64,000 nucleotides of DNA from Streptomyces seoulensis. GTDB lineage: Bacteria > Actinomycetota > Actinomycetes > Streptomycetales > Streptomycetaceae. The DNA lies in contig CP054936.1 of the NCBI GenBank assembly GCA_013364255.1, positions 7,334,353 to 7,398,352 on the forward strand, read 5' to 3'. Of the stretch, positions 27,401-38,234 are shown in pieces; position 1 is the first letter of the stretch; each line of letters starts with the position of its first letter. The translations under genes and the position numbers were made by a program. A model generated the notes under the pieces. The model ran no database searches, was not told the DNA's origin, and was given only the letters and a program-made list of their open reading frames with translations.

Positions 27401-28266
27401 GTGCTGTTGCCGTTCTCGCGCGGGGCGGAACCGCCGGGAAGGCCGACTGGGTCCGCCGGTCAGGTGCGAAGGTACGCCTGCTGAGGGGTCCTTCACTTCG
27501 GGGAAGTGGGAATCCGCAGGCGAAGAGGCCCGGTTGCCGGACACGGTGGTCACACGCAGTCGACTGCGGTGTTCCTGCACGCATTCGGAACCGTAAACAC
27601 CATGAACGGTACGCTCCGCTTAGCGCGCGAAGGACGTTTGCCAGCGCAATACGCACGTGTGGGTGACCCCGCCCGGCGCGTCCTGGGGCCGGCGGCCCGC
27701 GCGTACGGCGCGGCGAGCCGCCCGGCCGGCGGGGCGCCAGCCCCGGCCCACGCGGTGCGCCCGGCCGTACGACAGCCTTGCCCCGCCTGGCGAGTCCGGC
27801 CGTCGGCGCGGCACCGCGTGGTGGGCTCGGCCGGGGTCGCGGGTGCGGCGCCGCCCGCCTCGCCGCTCGATCCCCCTCTCGGTCCGGCCGCCCTGCCCCG
27901 CCCTGCCGGGTGGGCGGGGCCTGAGGCGTCGGTCCGTCGTGCGCCTCCGGCGCGCGGGGGGACGTGGAGGGCGTGAGGCGTGGGCGAGGCGTTCCGCGCG
28001 GGTGCGTGGGGCGGTGCGCGACCGGAGGCCGCTGCGCGCGGGAGGTGTGCCGCGGTGACGCCCCGGTGCGCCGGGCGCGCGGTCCGGCCGACGCCGTGCG
28101 CGGCGTGCACGGCCGAACCCGGCTCGTGCGCGGCGGTACGGGGTCGCCACGGCGGCGCGGTACGCGCCCCTGGCGTGCCCGCCCGCCCCGTCCCGCCACC
28201 CCACGCCCCCGACTAACCCACCGGAGTGTGAAACACGATCGACTTCGCGGGTTCACGGCGTTGGTC
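27401..28266. other. Long intergenic region with no supportable gene
   Basis: From 27600 to 28200 the sequence is very GC-rich and open in several frames on both strands, but none of those frames gives a recognisable protein or a ribosome binding site. Small local inverted repeats occur near 27490-27510. No tRNA-like cloverleaf, insertion-sequence terminal repeat or CRISPR pattern is visible. It may hold promoters for the flanking divergent genes, an RNA, or a decayed gene. Confidence 0.5.
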
Positions 28267-28295
28267 TTGGCAAGGCCGCCCGGGAGGCTTACGTT
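28267..28295 (+). promoter_or_regulatory. Sigma-70-type promoter of the pyrimidine/hydantoin operon
   Basis: TTGGCA at 28267-28272 and TACGTT at 28290-28295 are separated by 17 bases, the best spacing for a housekeeping promoter. Transcription would start near 28302, about 55 bases before the first nitrilase-family gene. Confidence 0.55.
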
Positions 28296-28298
28296 CGT

Positions 28299-28329
28299 GC
28301 CTCTAGGCCCGTTCTACGGGCGTAGAGGC
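28299..28329 (+). promoter_or_regulatory. Inverted repeat at the transcription start, candidate operator
   Basis: Fourteen-base arms at 28299-28312 and 28316-28329 pair at 13 positions around a three-base loop. The repeat covers the predicted transcription start of the catabolic operon, so it could be an operator, perhaps for the PucR regulator at 30532, or a leader hairpin. Confidence 0.5.
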
Positions 28330-28355
28330 TCTGACGTGCGTCGAAGGAGCAGCTC

Positions 28356-29198
28356 ATGGCCAACGTCGTCCGCGCGGCCCTGGTCCAGGCCACCTGGACC
28401 GGCGACACCGAGTCCATGGTCGCCAAGCACGAGCGGCACGCCCGCGAGGCCGCCCGGCGGGGCGCGAGGATCATCGGGTTCCAGGAGGTCTTCAACGCGC
28501 CGTACTTCTGCCAGGTCCAGGAGCCCGAGCACTACCGCTGGGCCGAGCCCGTGCCGGACGGGCCGACCGTCCGCCGGATGCGGGACCTCGCCCGCGAGAC
28601 CGGCATGGTGATCGTCGTCCCGGTCTTCGAGGTCGAGCAGCCCGGCTTCTACTACAACACCGCCGCCGTGATCGACGCCGACGGCGGCTACCTCGGCAAG
28701 TACCGCAAGCACCACATCCCGCAGCTCAAGGGCTTCTGGGAGAAGTACTACTTCAGGCCGGGCAACCTCGGCTGGCCCGTCTTCGACACCGCCGCCGGCA
28801 GGGTCGGCGTCTCCATCTGCTACGACCGCCACTTCCCCGAGGGCTGGCGGCAGCTCGGCCTGGGGGGCGCCCAGCTGGTCTACAACCCCTCCGCCACCCA
28901 CCGCGGCCTCTCCTCCCACCTGTGGCGGCTGGAGCAGCCGGCCGCGGCCGTCGCCAACGAGTACTTCGTCGCCGCGATCAACCGCGTCGGCCGCGAGGAG
29001 TACGGCGACAACGACTTCTACGGGACGAGTTACTTCGCCGACCCCCGCGGCCAGTTCGTCGGGGACCTCGCGAGCGACACCGCGGAGGAACTCCTCGTCC
29101 GCGACCTCGACTTCGACCTCATCGAAGCGGTGCGGCAGCAGTGGGCCTTCTACCGCGACCGCCGTCCCGACGCCTACGAAGGGCTGGTGCACCCGTGA
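28356..29198 (+). CDS. Nitrilase-superfamily amidohydrolase, beta-ureidopropionase-like, copy 1
   Basis: The 280-residue enzyme has the nitrilase triad Glu44 in FQEVF, Lys118 in KYRKHHIP and Cys155 in SICYDRHFP. The surrounding sequence matches N-carbamoyl-beta-alanine and N-carbamoyl-amino-acid amidohydrolases. It would hydrolyse the ureido acid made by the dihydropyrimidinase at 33254-34657, releasing ammonia, CO2 and an amino acid. GAAGGAG precedes ATG 28356. It overlaps the aminotransferase by GTGA, so the two are coupled. A closely related paralogue is at 32353. Confidence 0.93.
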   Translation: MANVVRAALVQATWTGDTESMVAKHERHAREAARRGARIIGFQEVFNAPYFCQVQEPEHYRWAEPVPDGPTVRRMRDLARETGMVIVVPVFEVEQPGFYYNTAAVIDADGGYLGKYRKHHIPQLKGFWEKYYFRPGNLGWPVFDTAAGRVGVSICYDRHFPEGWRQLGLGGAQLVYNPSATHRGLSSHLWRLEQPAAAVANEYFVAAINRVGREEYGDNDFYGTSYFADPRGQFVGDLASDTAEELLVRDLDFDLIEAVRQQWAFYRDRRPDAYEGLVHP

Positions 29199-30478
29199 AC
29201 GACCTCTACGACCGCCACCGTGCCGTCCTGCCCGACTGGCTCGCGCTGTACTACGAGGACCCGATCGAGATCACCCACGGCGAGGGCCGCCACGTCTGGG
29301 ACAGCGCGGGCCGCCGCTACCTCGACTTCTTCGGCGGCATCCTCACCACCATGACCGCGCACGCGCTGCCCGAGGTCACCAAGGCGGTCAGCGAGCAGGC
29401 CGGCCGGATCATCCACTCCTCCACCCTCTACCTCAACCGGCCGATGGTGGAACTCGCCGAGCGCATCGCCCAGTTGAGCGGCATCCCGGACGCGCGGGTG
29501 TTCTTCACCACCTCCGGCACCGAGGCCAACGACACCGCCCTGCTGCTGGCGACGGCGTACCGGCGCAGCAACACCGTGCTGGCCATGCGCAACAGCTACC
29601 ACGGGCGTTCGTTCAGCACGGTCGGCATCACCGGCAACCGCTCCTGGTCGCCGAGTTCGCTCTCCCCGCTCCAGACCCTGTACGTCCACGGCGGCGTCCG
29701 CACCCGCGGCCCCTTCGCCCACCTCGACGACGCCGCCTTCATCACGGCCTGCGTCGAGGACCTCAAGGACCTCCTCGGCCACACCCGCCCGCCCGCCGCG
29801 CTCATCGCCGAACCCGTCCAAGGCGTCGGCGGCTTCACCTCGCCGCCCGACGGCCTGTACGCCGCCTTCCGCGACGTGCTGCGCGAGCACGGCATCCTGT
29901 GGATCGCCGACGAGGTGCAGACCGGCTGGGGCCGCACCGGCGAGCACTTCTGGGGCTGGCAGGCGCACGGCCGCAGCGGACCGCCCGACCTCCTCACCTT
30001 CGCCAAGGGCATCGGCAACGGGATGTCCATCGGCGGGGTCGTCGCCGGCGCCGAGATCATGAACTGCCTGGACGCCAACAGCATCTCCACCTTCGGCGGC
30101 ACCCAGATCACCATGGCGGCCGGGCTCGCCAACCTCAACTACCTCCTGGAGCACGACCTTCAGGGCAACGCCCGCCGGGTCGGCGGCCTGCTCATCGAAC
30201 GGCTGCGCGCGGTGGCCGCCGGACTGCCCGGGGTGCGCGAGGTGCGCGGGCGGGGACTGATGATCGGCGTCGAACTCGCCCGGCCGGGCACCGACGAGGC
30301 CGACCCGAAGGCGGCCGCCGCCGTGCTGGAGGCGGCCCGCGAGGGCGGCCTGCTCATCGGCAAGGGCGGCGGCCACAACACCAGCGCTCTGCGCATCGCC
30401 CCACCGCTCTCCCTGACCGTCGCGGAGGCGGAGGAGGGCGCCGCCGTCCTGGAGAACGCCCTGCGCGCCGCGTACTGA
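29195..30478 (+). CDS. Class III PLP-dependent aminotransferase (beta-alanine/omega-amino acid type)
   Basis: The protein (427 residues) is a fold-type I aminotransferase of the ornithine/omega family. Markers are FTTSGTEANDTALLLA in the cofactor pocket, IADEVQTGWGRTG with the PLP Asp, and the Schiff-base Lys in TFAKGIGNGMS. Coupling to a ureidopropionase-like gene suggests it takes the amino group from beta-alanine or 3-aminoisobutyrate to give the semialdehyde. The GTG start overlaps the upstream stop. Related alanine-glyoxylate type enzymes cannot be excluded. Confidence 0.92.
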   Translation: MNDLYDRHRAVLPDWLALYYEDPIEITHGEGRHVWDSAGRRYLDFFGGILTTMTAHALPEVTKAVSEQAGRIIHSSTLYLNRPMVELAERIAQLSGIPDARVFFTTSGTEANDTALLLATAYRRSNTVLAMRNSYHGRSFSTVGITGNRSWSPSSLSPLQTLYVHGGVRTRGPFAHLDDAAFITACVEDLKDLLGHTRPPAALIAEPVQGVGGFTSPPDGLYAAFRDVLREHGILWIADEVQTGWGRTGEHFWGWQAHGRSGPPDLLTFAKGIGNGMSIGGVVAGAEIMNCLDANSISTFGGTQITMAAGLANLNYLLEHDLQGNARRVGGLLIERLRAVAAGLPGVREVRGRGLMIGVELARPGTDEADPKAAAAVLEAAREGGLLIGKGGGHNTSALRIAPPLSLTVAEAEEGAAVLENALRAAY

Positions 30479-30531
30479 GGCAACCGCACCGAGCATCCGG
30501 CGCGAGCCGGCAGAAAAAGGGGGACGTCGCC

Positions 30532-32193
30532 ATGACCATCTCCTCGGACCGCCCCCTGACCGCCCAGCGACCCGCCGCCCCGCAACCCGCCACCCCGCGA
30601 CCCGCCGCCCGGCGTCCGCCCGAACACGCCCTGTCCGTACGGCAGGTGCTGGCCCTGGAGCGGGTGCTCGCCGGGCAGCCCGAGGTGGTGGCCGGCGCCG
30701 GCCGGCTCGATCAGCCGGTGCGCTGGGTGCACGTCGCCGAGGCGGCCGACGTCGGCGTGATGCTCAGCGGCGGCGAGATGGTGCTCACCACCGGCGTGCT
30801 GCTGGCCGGCGACGAGGAGAAGCAGGCCGAGTACATCCGCTCCCTGCACCGGGCCGAGGCCGCGGCCGTCGTCCTCGGACTCGGCCGGGCCTTCCCCGCC
30901 CCGCCGGAGGTGATGCGCCGGGCCGCCGAACGCTGCGGGCTGCCCCTGGTGGTGCTGCACCGCCCGTTCCCCTTCGCGGAGCTGACCGAGGAGGTGCAGT
31001 CCCGGCTGGTGCGCCGCAAGTACGCCGCCGTCAGCCTGTCGGAGGCGGTACGCACCGCGCTCACCGCCCTCATCACCGCCGGCGCCCCGCTCCAGGCGCT
31101 GCTGGACGAGATCGCCCAGCACACCGCCTGCCCGGTCGTCGTCACCAACCTCGCCCACCGCGTCCTGGCCACCGCGGGGGAGCGGCCCGCGGTGGACGAC
31201 GTGCTCCGCGACTGGGAGCGCATCGCCCGGCAGGCGTGGGGGCCCGGCCCAGGCCGTTCGGGTGCGGGGGGAGGCGGCGAGGGCGACGGCTGGATCCGCG
31301 CCGAGCTCGGCGGGCGCGGCGAACGCTGGGGCCGGCTGGTGCTGTGCGGCCACCGCGGCGACACCGCCACCGGACGGCTGCTCGCCGACCGCGCCGCCGA
31401 AGCCCTCGTCCTGCACCGCATGCTCGGCGGCGCGGCCGGCCGCACCTGGGAGGAGCAGTCCGCGCTGAGCCTGCTCACCGACCTGGCCGGCGGCGCCGTA
31501 CCGGCCCGTCAGCTCCTGCCCCGGGCCCGGGCGGCCGGACTGCCGGTCAACCGGCGGACGTTCGTGCCGCTGGCCGTCCACGACGCCGACCCCGCCGAAC
31601 TCGACCGGCTGCTGCGCCTGTTGGGCCTGACCGGGCTGGTCGCCGAACTCGCCGGGGGCGTTGTCGCCGTCCTGCTCAGCCTCGCCCGCGACCAGGACGC
31701 CGACGCCCTCGCCGAACACTTCGCCACCCGGCTGCGCGAGGCGCCGGGCACGGCCGGCACCGTGGTCGCCGCGGCGGGCGCCCGCACCGCCTGGGACGAC
31801 GTGCCCGCCGGACTGCGCGAGGCCCGGCACGTCGCCGACGCCGTCGCCGGCTCCGCCGCCCGCTGCCTGCCGGCCGTCGTCCGCCTGCGCGACGTCCATC
31901 TGCGCGGCCTGATCCGGCTGCTGCGCGAGAACCCGCACGTGCAGTCCTTCGCCGAACGCGAGCTGGACGGACTGCTGTGCGACGCGGGCCAGGACCTGCT
32001 GGACGTCCTGCGCACGTATCTCGCCACCGGCCGCAACAAGTCCCGCACCGCCCAGCTGCACCACGTCTCCCGGCCCGCCCTCTACCGCCGCCTGGAGGCC
32101 ATACAGGGCCGGCTCGGCGTGGACCTCGACGACTTCGAGCAGGCCGCCTCCGTGCACATAGCCCTCCTCGCACACGACGCGCAACAGCAGTGA
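30532..32193 (+). CDS. PucR-family transcriptional regulator
   Basis: The protein (553 residues) has a PucR N-terminal domain, from about residue 35 (LSVRQVLALERVLAGQPEV) to 165, with SGGEMVLTTGVLL. A central GGDEF-like region follows. The C-terminal PucR helix-turn-helix has TYLATGRNKSRTAQLHHVSRPALYRRL. Such proteins control purine and pyrimidine catabolism in response to pathway intermediates. Its gene lies in the middle of the catabolic locus between the two nitrilase paralogues. The first 32 residues are a Pro/Ala repeat. It starts at ATG 30532 after AAAAAGGGGG. Confidence 0.93.
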   Translation: MTISSDRPLTAQRPAAPQPATPRPAARRPPEHALSVRQVLALERVLAGQPEVVAGAGRLDQPVRWVHVAEAADVGVMLSGGEMVLTTGVLLAGDEEKQAEYIRSLHRAEAAAVVLGLGRAFPAPPEVMRRAAERCGLPLVVLHRPFPFAELTEEVQSRLVRRKYAAVSLSEAVRTALTALITAGAPLQALLDEIAQHTACPVVVTNLAHRVLATAGERPAVDDVLRDWERIARQAWGPGPGRSGAGGGGEGDGWIRAELGGRGERWGRLVLCGHRGDTATGRLLADRAAEALVLHRMLGGAAGRTWEEQSALSLLTDLAGGAVPARQLLPRARAAGLPVNRRTFVPLAVHDADPAELDRLLRLLGLTGLVAELAGGVVAVLLSLARDQDADALAEHFATRLREAPGTAGTVVAAAGARTAWDDVPAGLREARHVADAVAGSAARCLPAVVRLRDVHLRGLIRLLRENPHVQSFAERELDGLLCDAGQDLLDVLRTYLATGRNKSRTAQLHHVSRPALYRRLEAIQGRLGVDLDDFEQAASVHIALLAHDAQQQ

Positions 32194-32352
32194 AACCCGC
32201 GACCACCTGGCGAAACAGCGGCGACACAGGGGACGGGGCCACGATGACACGGTGCCACGCCGCACCCCGGCGGACGTGACACCGTGCACCTCGAACCGGC
32301 CCCCGTGGTGTCCCTACGCTCACCGCACACCGATCGAGCAGCGGAGGTCCCG

Positions 32353-33195
32353 ATGAGCCGAGTGATCCGAGCCGCCGTCTTCCAGACCGCCTGGACCGGC
32401 GACAAGGAGTCCATGATCCGCCGCCACGAGCAGGCGGTCCGCGACGCCGCCGCCCAGGGCGCTCAAGTCCTCTGCTTCCAGGAGCTGTTCTACGGACCCT
32501 ACTTCTGCCAGGTGCAGGACCCCGCCTTCTACGAGTACGCCGAGCAGATCCCCGACGGCCCGATCACCCAGCGCTTCCAGGCCCTCGCGCGCGAACTGGG
32601 CATCGTCCTCGTCCTGCCGATGTACGAGGAGGAGCAGCCGGGCGTCCTCTACAACACCGCCGCCGTCATCGACGCCGACGGCAGCTACCTCGGCAAGTAC
32701 CGCAAGACCCACATCCCCCAAGTGCGCGGCTTCTGGGAGAAGTTCTACTTCCGTCCCGGCAACAGCGGCTGGCCCGTCTTCGACACCGCCGTCGGCAGGG
32801 TCGGCGTCTACATCTGCTACGACCGCCACTTCCCCGAGGGCTGGCGGGCGCTGGGCCTGGCCGGTGCGGAGATCGTCTTCAACCCCTCGGCCACCAGCCG
32901 CGGCCTGTCCGGCTACCTGTGGCAGCTGGAGCAGCCGGCCGCCGCCGTCGCCAACGAGTACTTCGTCGGCGCGATCAACCGGGTCGGCGTGGAGGACCTG
33001 GGAGACAACGACTTCTACGGCACGTCGTACTTCGTCGACCCCGAGGCGCAGTTCGTCGGGGAGGTGGCGAGCGACAAGGAGAGCGAGCTGGTCGTCCGCG
33101 ACCTCGACCTCGCCAAGCTGCGGGAGGTCCGCGACCGCTGGCAGTTCTACCGCGACCGCGCCCCGGGCGCGTACGGCCCGCTGACGGCGCCGTAA
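32353..33195 (+). CDS. Nitrilase-superfamily amidohydrolase, beta-ureidopropionase-like, copy 2
   Basis: The protein has the same length (280 residues) and gap-free register as copy 1. Its triad is Glu44 in FQELF, Lys118 in KYRKTHIP and Cys155 in YICYDRHFP. The two copies look roughly two-thirds identical by eye. It starts 159 bases after the regulator gene and is followed by the dihydropyrimidinase, so it is the better partner for the second half of the locus. The copies may differ in substrate, for example carbamoyl beta-amino versus alpha-amino acids, but the sequence does not show which. Confidence 0.93.
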   Translation: MSRVIRAAVFQTAWTGDKESMIRRHEQAVRDAAAQGAQVLCFQELFYGPYFCQVQDPAFYEYAEQIPDGPITQRFQALARELGIVLVLPMYEEEQPGVLYNTAAVIDADGSYLGKYRKTHIPQVRGFWEKFYFRPGNSGWPVFDTAVGRVGVYICYDRHFPEGWRALGLAGAEIVFNPSATSRGLSGYLWQLEQPAAAVANEYFVGAINRVGVEDLGDNDFYGTSYFVDPEAQFVGEVASDKESELVVRDLDLAKLREVRDRWQFYRDRAPGAYGPLTAP

Positions 33196-33253
33196 CCGCC
33201 GGGCGCGCCCCGCCCCCGGACCACCCCAGCCGACGACCCAACGAGAGGCCCCC

Positions 33254-34657
33254 ATGAGCCGCCGTACCCTCATCCGCGGCGGTCTCGTCATCACCGCATC
33301 CGACGAGATCCACGCCGACGTCCTCATCGAGGACGGCCGTATCGCCGCCCTCACCGCCACCGGCACCCCGGCCGCCGAGACCCTCACCGCCGAACAGACC
33401 ATCGACGCCACCGGGAAATACGTGATCCCGGGCGGCGTGGACGGGCACACCCACATGGAGATGCCGTTCGGCGGCACCTACGCCTCCGACACCTTCGAGA
33501 CCGGCACCCGCGCCGCCGCCTGGGGCGGCACGACCACCATCGTGGACTTCGCCGTCCAGTCCAAGGGCGGCGCCCTGCGCGAGGGCCTGGACGCCTGGCA
33601 CGCCAAGGCCGAGGGCAACTGCGCGATCGACTACGGCTTCCACATGATCGTCTCCGACGTCACCGAGGAGACCCTGAAGGAGATGGACCTCCTGGTGGAG
33701 GAGGGGGTGACCTCGTTCAAGCAGTTCATGGCCTACCCGGGCGTCTTCTACAGCGACGACGGGCAGATCCTGCGCGCCATGCAGCAGGCCGCGGGCAACG
33801 GCGGGCTGATCATGATGCACGCCGAGAACGGCATCGCCATCGACGTCCTGGTCGGACAGGCCCTCGCCCGCGGCGAGACCGACCCCCGCCACCACGGCGA
33901 GGTCCGCAAGGCCCTGCTGGAGGCCGAGGCCACCCACCGGGCGATCCGGCTCGCCCAGGTGGCGGGCGCGCCGCTGTACGTCGTGCACGTCTCGGCCCGC
34001 GAGGCGGTCGCCGAACTGGCCCGGGCGCGCGACGAGGGACTGCCCGTCTTCGGCGAGACCTGCCCGCAATACCTGTTCCTGTCCACCGACAACCTCGCCG
34101 AGCCCGGCTTCGAGGGCGCGAAATACGTGTGCAGCACGCCCCTGCGCCCCCGGGACCACCAGGCGGCCCTGTGGCAGGGTCTGCGGACCAACGACCTCCA
34201 GGTGGTCTCCACCGACCACTGCCCCTTCTGCTTCAGCGGCCAGAAAGAGCTGGGCCGGGGCGACTTCTCCAAGATCCCCAACGGGCTGCCGGGGGTGGAG
34301 AACCGGATGGACCTGCTGCACCAGGCCGTCGTGGACGGCCGCATCTCGCGCCGCCGCTGGATCGAGATCGCCTGCGCCACCCCGGCCCGGATGTTCGGCC
34401 TCTACCCGAAGAAGGGCACCATCGCGCCCGGCGCCGACGCCGACGTGGTGATCTACGACCCGCACGCCGAACAGGTCCTCTCCGCCGAGACCCACCACAT
34501 GAACGTCGACTACTCGGCGTACGAGGGCCGGCGGATCACCGGCCGGGTGGAGACCGTGCTCTCGCGCGGCGAGGCCGTCGTCACCGAGCGGGAGTACACC
34601 GGACGCGCCGGCCACGGCGTCTACGCCCCCCGCGCCGCCTGCCAGTACCTCGACTAG
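33254..34657 (+). CDS. Dihydropyrimidinase / hydantoinase
   Basis: This 467-residue amidohydrolase-superfamily TIM-barrel enzyme opens the ring of dihydropyrimidines or hydantoins. The two metals are bound by His65 and His67 in DGHTHMEM and the carboxylated Lys156 in TSFKQFMAYPG. Further ligands lie in VVHVSAREA and STDHCPF, and YLFLSTDNL lies near the substrate. The length is standard for the family. It sits between a carbamoyl-acid amidohydrolase and an LLM flavoenzyme, matching steps two and three of reductive pyrimidine degradation or hydantoin use. Confidence 0.95.
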   Translation: MSRRTLIRGGLVITASDEIHADVLIEDGRIAALTATGTPAAETLTAEQTIDATGKYVIPGGVDGHTHMEMPFGGTYASDTFETGTRAAAWGGTTTIVDFAVQSKGGALREGLDAWHAKAEGNCAIDYGFHMIVSDVTEETLKEMDLLVEEGVTSFKQFMAYPGVFYSDDGQILRAMQQAAGNGGLIMMHAENGIAIDVLVGQALARGETDPRHHGEVRKALLEAEATHRAIRLAQVAGAPLYVVHVSAREAVAELARARDEGLPVFGETCPQYLFLSTDNLAEPGFEGAKYVCSTPLRPRDHQAALWQGLRTNDLQVVSTDHCPFCFSGQKELGRGDFSKIPNGLPGVENRMDLLHQAVVDGRISRRRWIEIACATPARMFGLYPKKGTIAPGADADVVIYDPHAEQVLSAETHHMNVDYSAYEGRRITGRVETVLSRGEAVVTEREYTGRAGHGVYAPRAACQYLD

Positions 34658-34668
34658 GAGCGCCGCCC

Positions 34669-35691
34669 ATGGACTTCGGACTCGTCCTGCAGACCGACCC
34701 GCCGGCCTCGCGCGTCGTGGAGCTGATGCGGCGTGCCGAGCACAACGGCTTCACCTACGGCTGGACCTTCGACTCCGCCGTGCTGTGGCAGGAACCCTTC
34801 GTCATTTACAGTCAGATCCTCGCCCGCACCGAACACCTGAAGGTCGGGCCCATGGTCACCAATCCGGGCACCCGCACCTGGGAGGTGACCGCCTCCACCT
34901 TCGCCACCCTCAACGACATGTTCGGCAACCGCACGGTGTGCGGCATCGGCCGCGGCGACTCCGCGATGCGCGTGGCCGGCCGCAAGCCCAACACGCTGGC
35001 CCGGATCAGCGAGGCCATGAAGGTCGTCCGGGCGCTCGGCCGCGGCGAGGAGGCCGACCTCGGCGGCGGCGCCGTGGTGAAGTTCCCCTGGGTGCGGCCG
35101 GGCGCCGAACTCCCCGTATGGATGGCCGCGTACGGGCCCAAGGCGCTGAGGATGACCGGCGAGGAGGCCGACGGGTTCATCCTCCAGCTCGCCGACCTCT
35201 ACCTCACCGAGTACATGGTGAAGGCGGTCAGGGACGCCGCGGCGCGGGCCGGACGGGACCCGGCCGAGGTGACGGTGTGCGTCGCCGCACCCGCCTACGT
35301 CACCGCCGACGACTCGCCCGAGGCGCTGGCCCACGCCCGGGAACAGTGCCGCTGGTTCGGCGGAATGGTCGGCAACCACGTCGCCGACCTCGTCGCCCGC
35401 TACGGCGAGCACTCCGCCGCCGTCCCCGAGGAACTGACCGAGTACGTCAGGGCCCGCCAGGGCTACGACTACGCCCACCACGGGCGCAGCGGCAACCCGG
35501 ACACCCGGTTCGTGCCCGACGAGATCGTCGACCGGTTCTGCCTGATCGGACCGGTCGAGGCGCACATCGAGAAGCTGACCGCGCTGCGCGAGCTGGGTGT
35601 GGACCAGTTCGCCGTGTACGCCATGCACGACGCGCGCGAAGCCGTGATCGACGCGTACGGCCGGAAGGTCATCCCCGTCGTCAACTCCTGA
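34669..35691 (+). CDS. LLM-class flavin-dependent oxidoreductase (TIGR03842-like)
   Basis: This 340-residue protein has the bacterial-luciferase/F420 oxidoreductase fold. Motifs include WTFDSAVLWQEPFVIY, LKVGPMVTNPGTR, CGIGRGDSAM and VWMAAYGPKALR. The same subfamily is often found with dihydropyrimidinase genes. It may take the place of the missing dihydropyrimidine dehydrogenase or oxidise the base, as RutA (same superfamily) does with uracil. The cofactor could be FMN or F420. It starts 11 bases after the dihydropyrimidinase stop. Confidence 0.9.
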   Translation: MDFGLVLQTDPPASRVVELMRRAEHNGFTYGWTFDSAVLWQEPFVIYSQILARTEHLKVGPMVTNPGTRTWEVTASTFATLNDMFGNRTVCGIGRGDSAMRVAGRKPNTLARISEAMKVVRALGRGEEADLGGGAVVKFPWVRPGAELPVWMAAYGPKALRMTGEEADGFILQLADLYLTEYMVKAVRDAAARAGRDPAEVTVCVAAPAYVTADDSPEALAHAREQCRWFGGMVGNHVADLVARYGEHSAAVPEELTEYVRARQGYDYAHHGRSGNPDTRFVPDEIVDRFCLIGPVEAHIEKLTALRELGVDQFAVYAMHDAREAVIDAYGRKVIPVVNS

Positions 35692-35720
35692 ACCACCGTC
35701 CCGATCCGATTGGGCTGCCC

Positions 35721-37247
<1,527 letters not shown>

Positions 37248-37263
37248 CCGGCCGCCGGGCCGC

Positions 37264-37920
37264 TCACGGTCCGAAGGACGCACCCGGGCAGGAGTCCACG
37301 GCGGTCAGCGCCGTGGCCTCCGCGAGCCGCACCTCGACCCGGCCGGCGTCCGTCTCGACGAGCAGCCGCCCGGCGGCCGTGCGCACCGGCTTCCCGCACA
37401 CCTGCCCCGCGGGGGTGCGCACCAGCACCCGCGGCCCCTCCTTCTCCGGCCCGTACCAGGTCAGCGCCACGCCCGCGACGAGCATCGCGCCGCAGGCGAT
37501 GGTCAGCGCCACCCCCCGGGTGAGGGCCCGCACCGTGCGGCGGGTCTCCATGTGGTCGCCGAGGTGCAGCGCGGCGGCCGCGGCCGGCACCCCGGTGGGC
37601 AGCCGGACCCCGGTGGGCGCCCCGTGCGCCGCCCGGAGCAGCAGCAGCGCCCCGAGCGTGCCGAACACCAGGCACAGCAGCAGGATCACGCCCACCGCGG
37701 CGTCGTAGGGCGGGGCCAGCTTGCTCACGTCGGTACGGCCCTTGACCAGGCCGAAGCCGAGCAGCCCGACGAACAGGGCGGCGAGCCCGTTGCGCCAGGC
37801 GAGCGCGGCCTCCCGCGCCCGGGCCAGCTCACCGGCCAGCAGCCGCCGGGTCAGCCGCCCGGCCGCCCGGTCGGCGGGCGTCCCCGGCGGCCCCGGCCGC
37901 ACCCGCCACCGGGCGGTCAC
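37264..37920 (-). CDS. Membrane protein, unknown function (signalling-island edge)
   Basis: This 218-residue protein has a basic helical N terminus and three predicted membrane segments: about residues 45-60 (LAALFVGLLGFGLV), 75-97 (VGVILLLCLVFGTLGALLLL) and 142-163 (ALTIACGAMLVAGVALTW). A C-terminal soluble part of about 55 residues follows, with two Cys. GTG at 37920 overlaps the stop of the zinc-ribbon gene, so the two are coupled. I do not recognise the family. Direction and coupling place it with the adjacent CHAT-containing island rather than the transporter operon. Confidence 0.75.
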   Translation of the reverse strand: MTARWRVRPGPPGTPADRAAGRLTRRLLAGELARAREAALAWRNGLAALFVGLLGFGLVKGRTDVSKLAPPYDAAVGVILLLCLVFGTLGALLLLRAAHGAPTGVRLPTGVPAAAAALHLGDHMETRRTVRALTRGVALTIACGAMLVAGVALTWYGPEKEGPRVLVRTPAGQVCGKPVRTAAGRLLVETDAGRVEVRLAEATALTAVDSCPGASFGP

Positions 37921-38234
37921 CGCCGCTCCACGACGACGTTCCAGTAGGCGCCGCACCCCTTCTCCTCCGGTGGCCGGCCAGGATGCTCGCCGTCGCACTC
38001 GCACAGCACCGGGACGTGCGCGGGGCGCGGCCTGCGGCGCGGCGAGCGGAAGACGCGGTCGGTGTGCGTGTAGCCGAAGGCACAGCCGCACCGGGGGCAC
38101 GCGCCGTGCAGCACGGCCACCCCGTCGTCGGCGGCCTCCACCGTGAGACCGGCCGTGTAGCGCTGCGCGTACTCGCGCCGGGTCGTCTCCAGATACGGCA
38201 CCGCGGCGCCGGACGCGGGTGCGGGGTTCACCAC
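37917..38234 (-). CDS. Small Cys-rich protein, probable zinc ribbon
   Basis: This 105-residue soluble protein has CPRCGC at residues 46-51 and LCECDGEH and KGCGAYWN around residues 78-95, a likely zinc-binding ribbon of four to six Cys. The VFRSPRRRPRP stretch between is basic. It starts at GTG 38234 (or 38231) with GGAGG seven bases upstream. It is divergent from the CHAT gene and coupled to the membrane protein gene downstream, which suggests a sensor or adaptor for that protein. Function unknown. Confidence 0.75.
   Translation of the reverse strand: MVNPAPASGAAVPYLETTRREYAQRYTAGLTVEAADDGVAVLHGACPRCGCAFGYTHTDRVFRSPRRRPRPAHVPVLCECDGEHPGRPPEEKGCGAYWNVVVERR

Noticed and set aside
27620..28256. 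Several overlapping open frames in the GC-rich gap
   Set aside because: They are Arg/Pro/Ala-rich, lack ribosome binding sites and show no domain; long open frames are expected by chance at this GC content.
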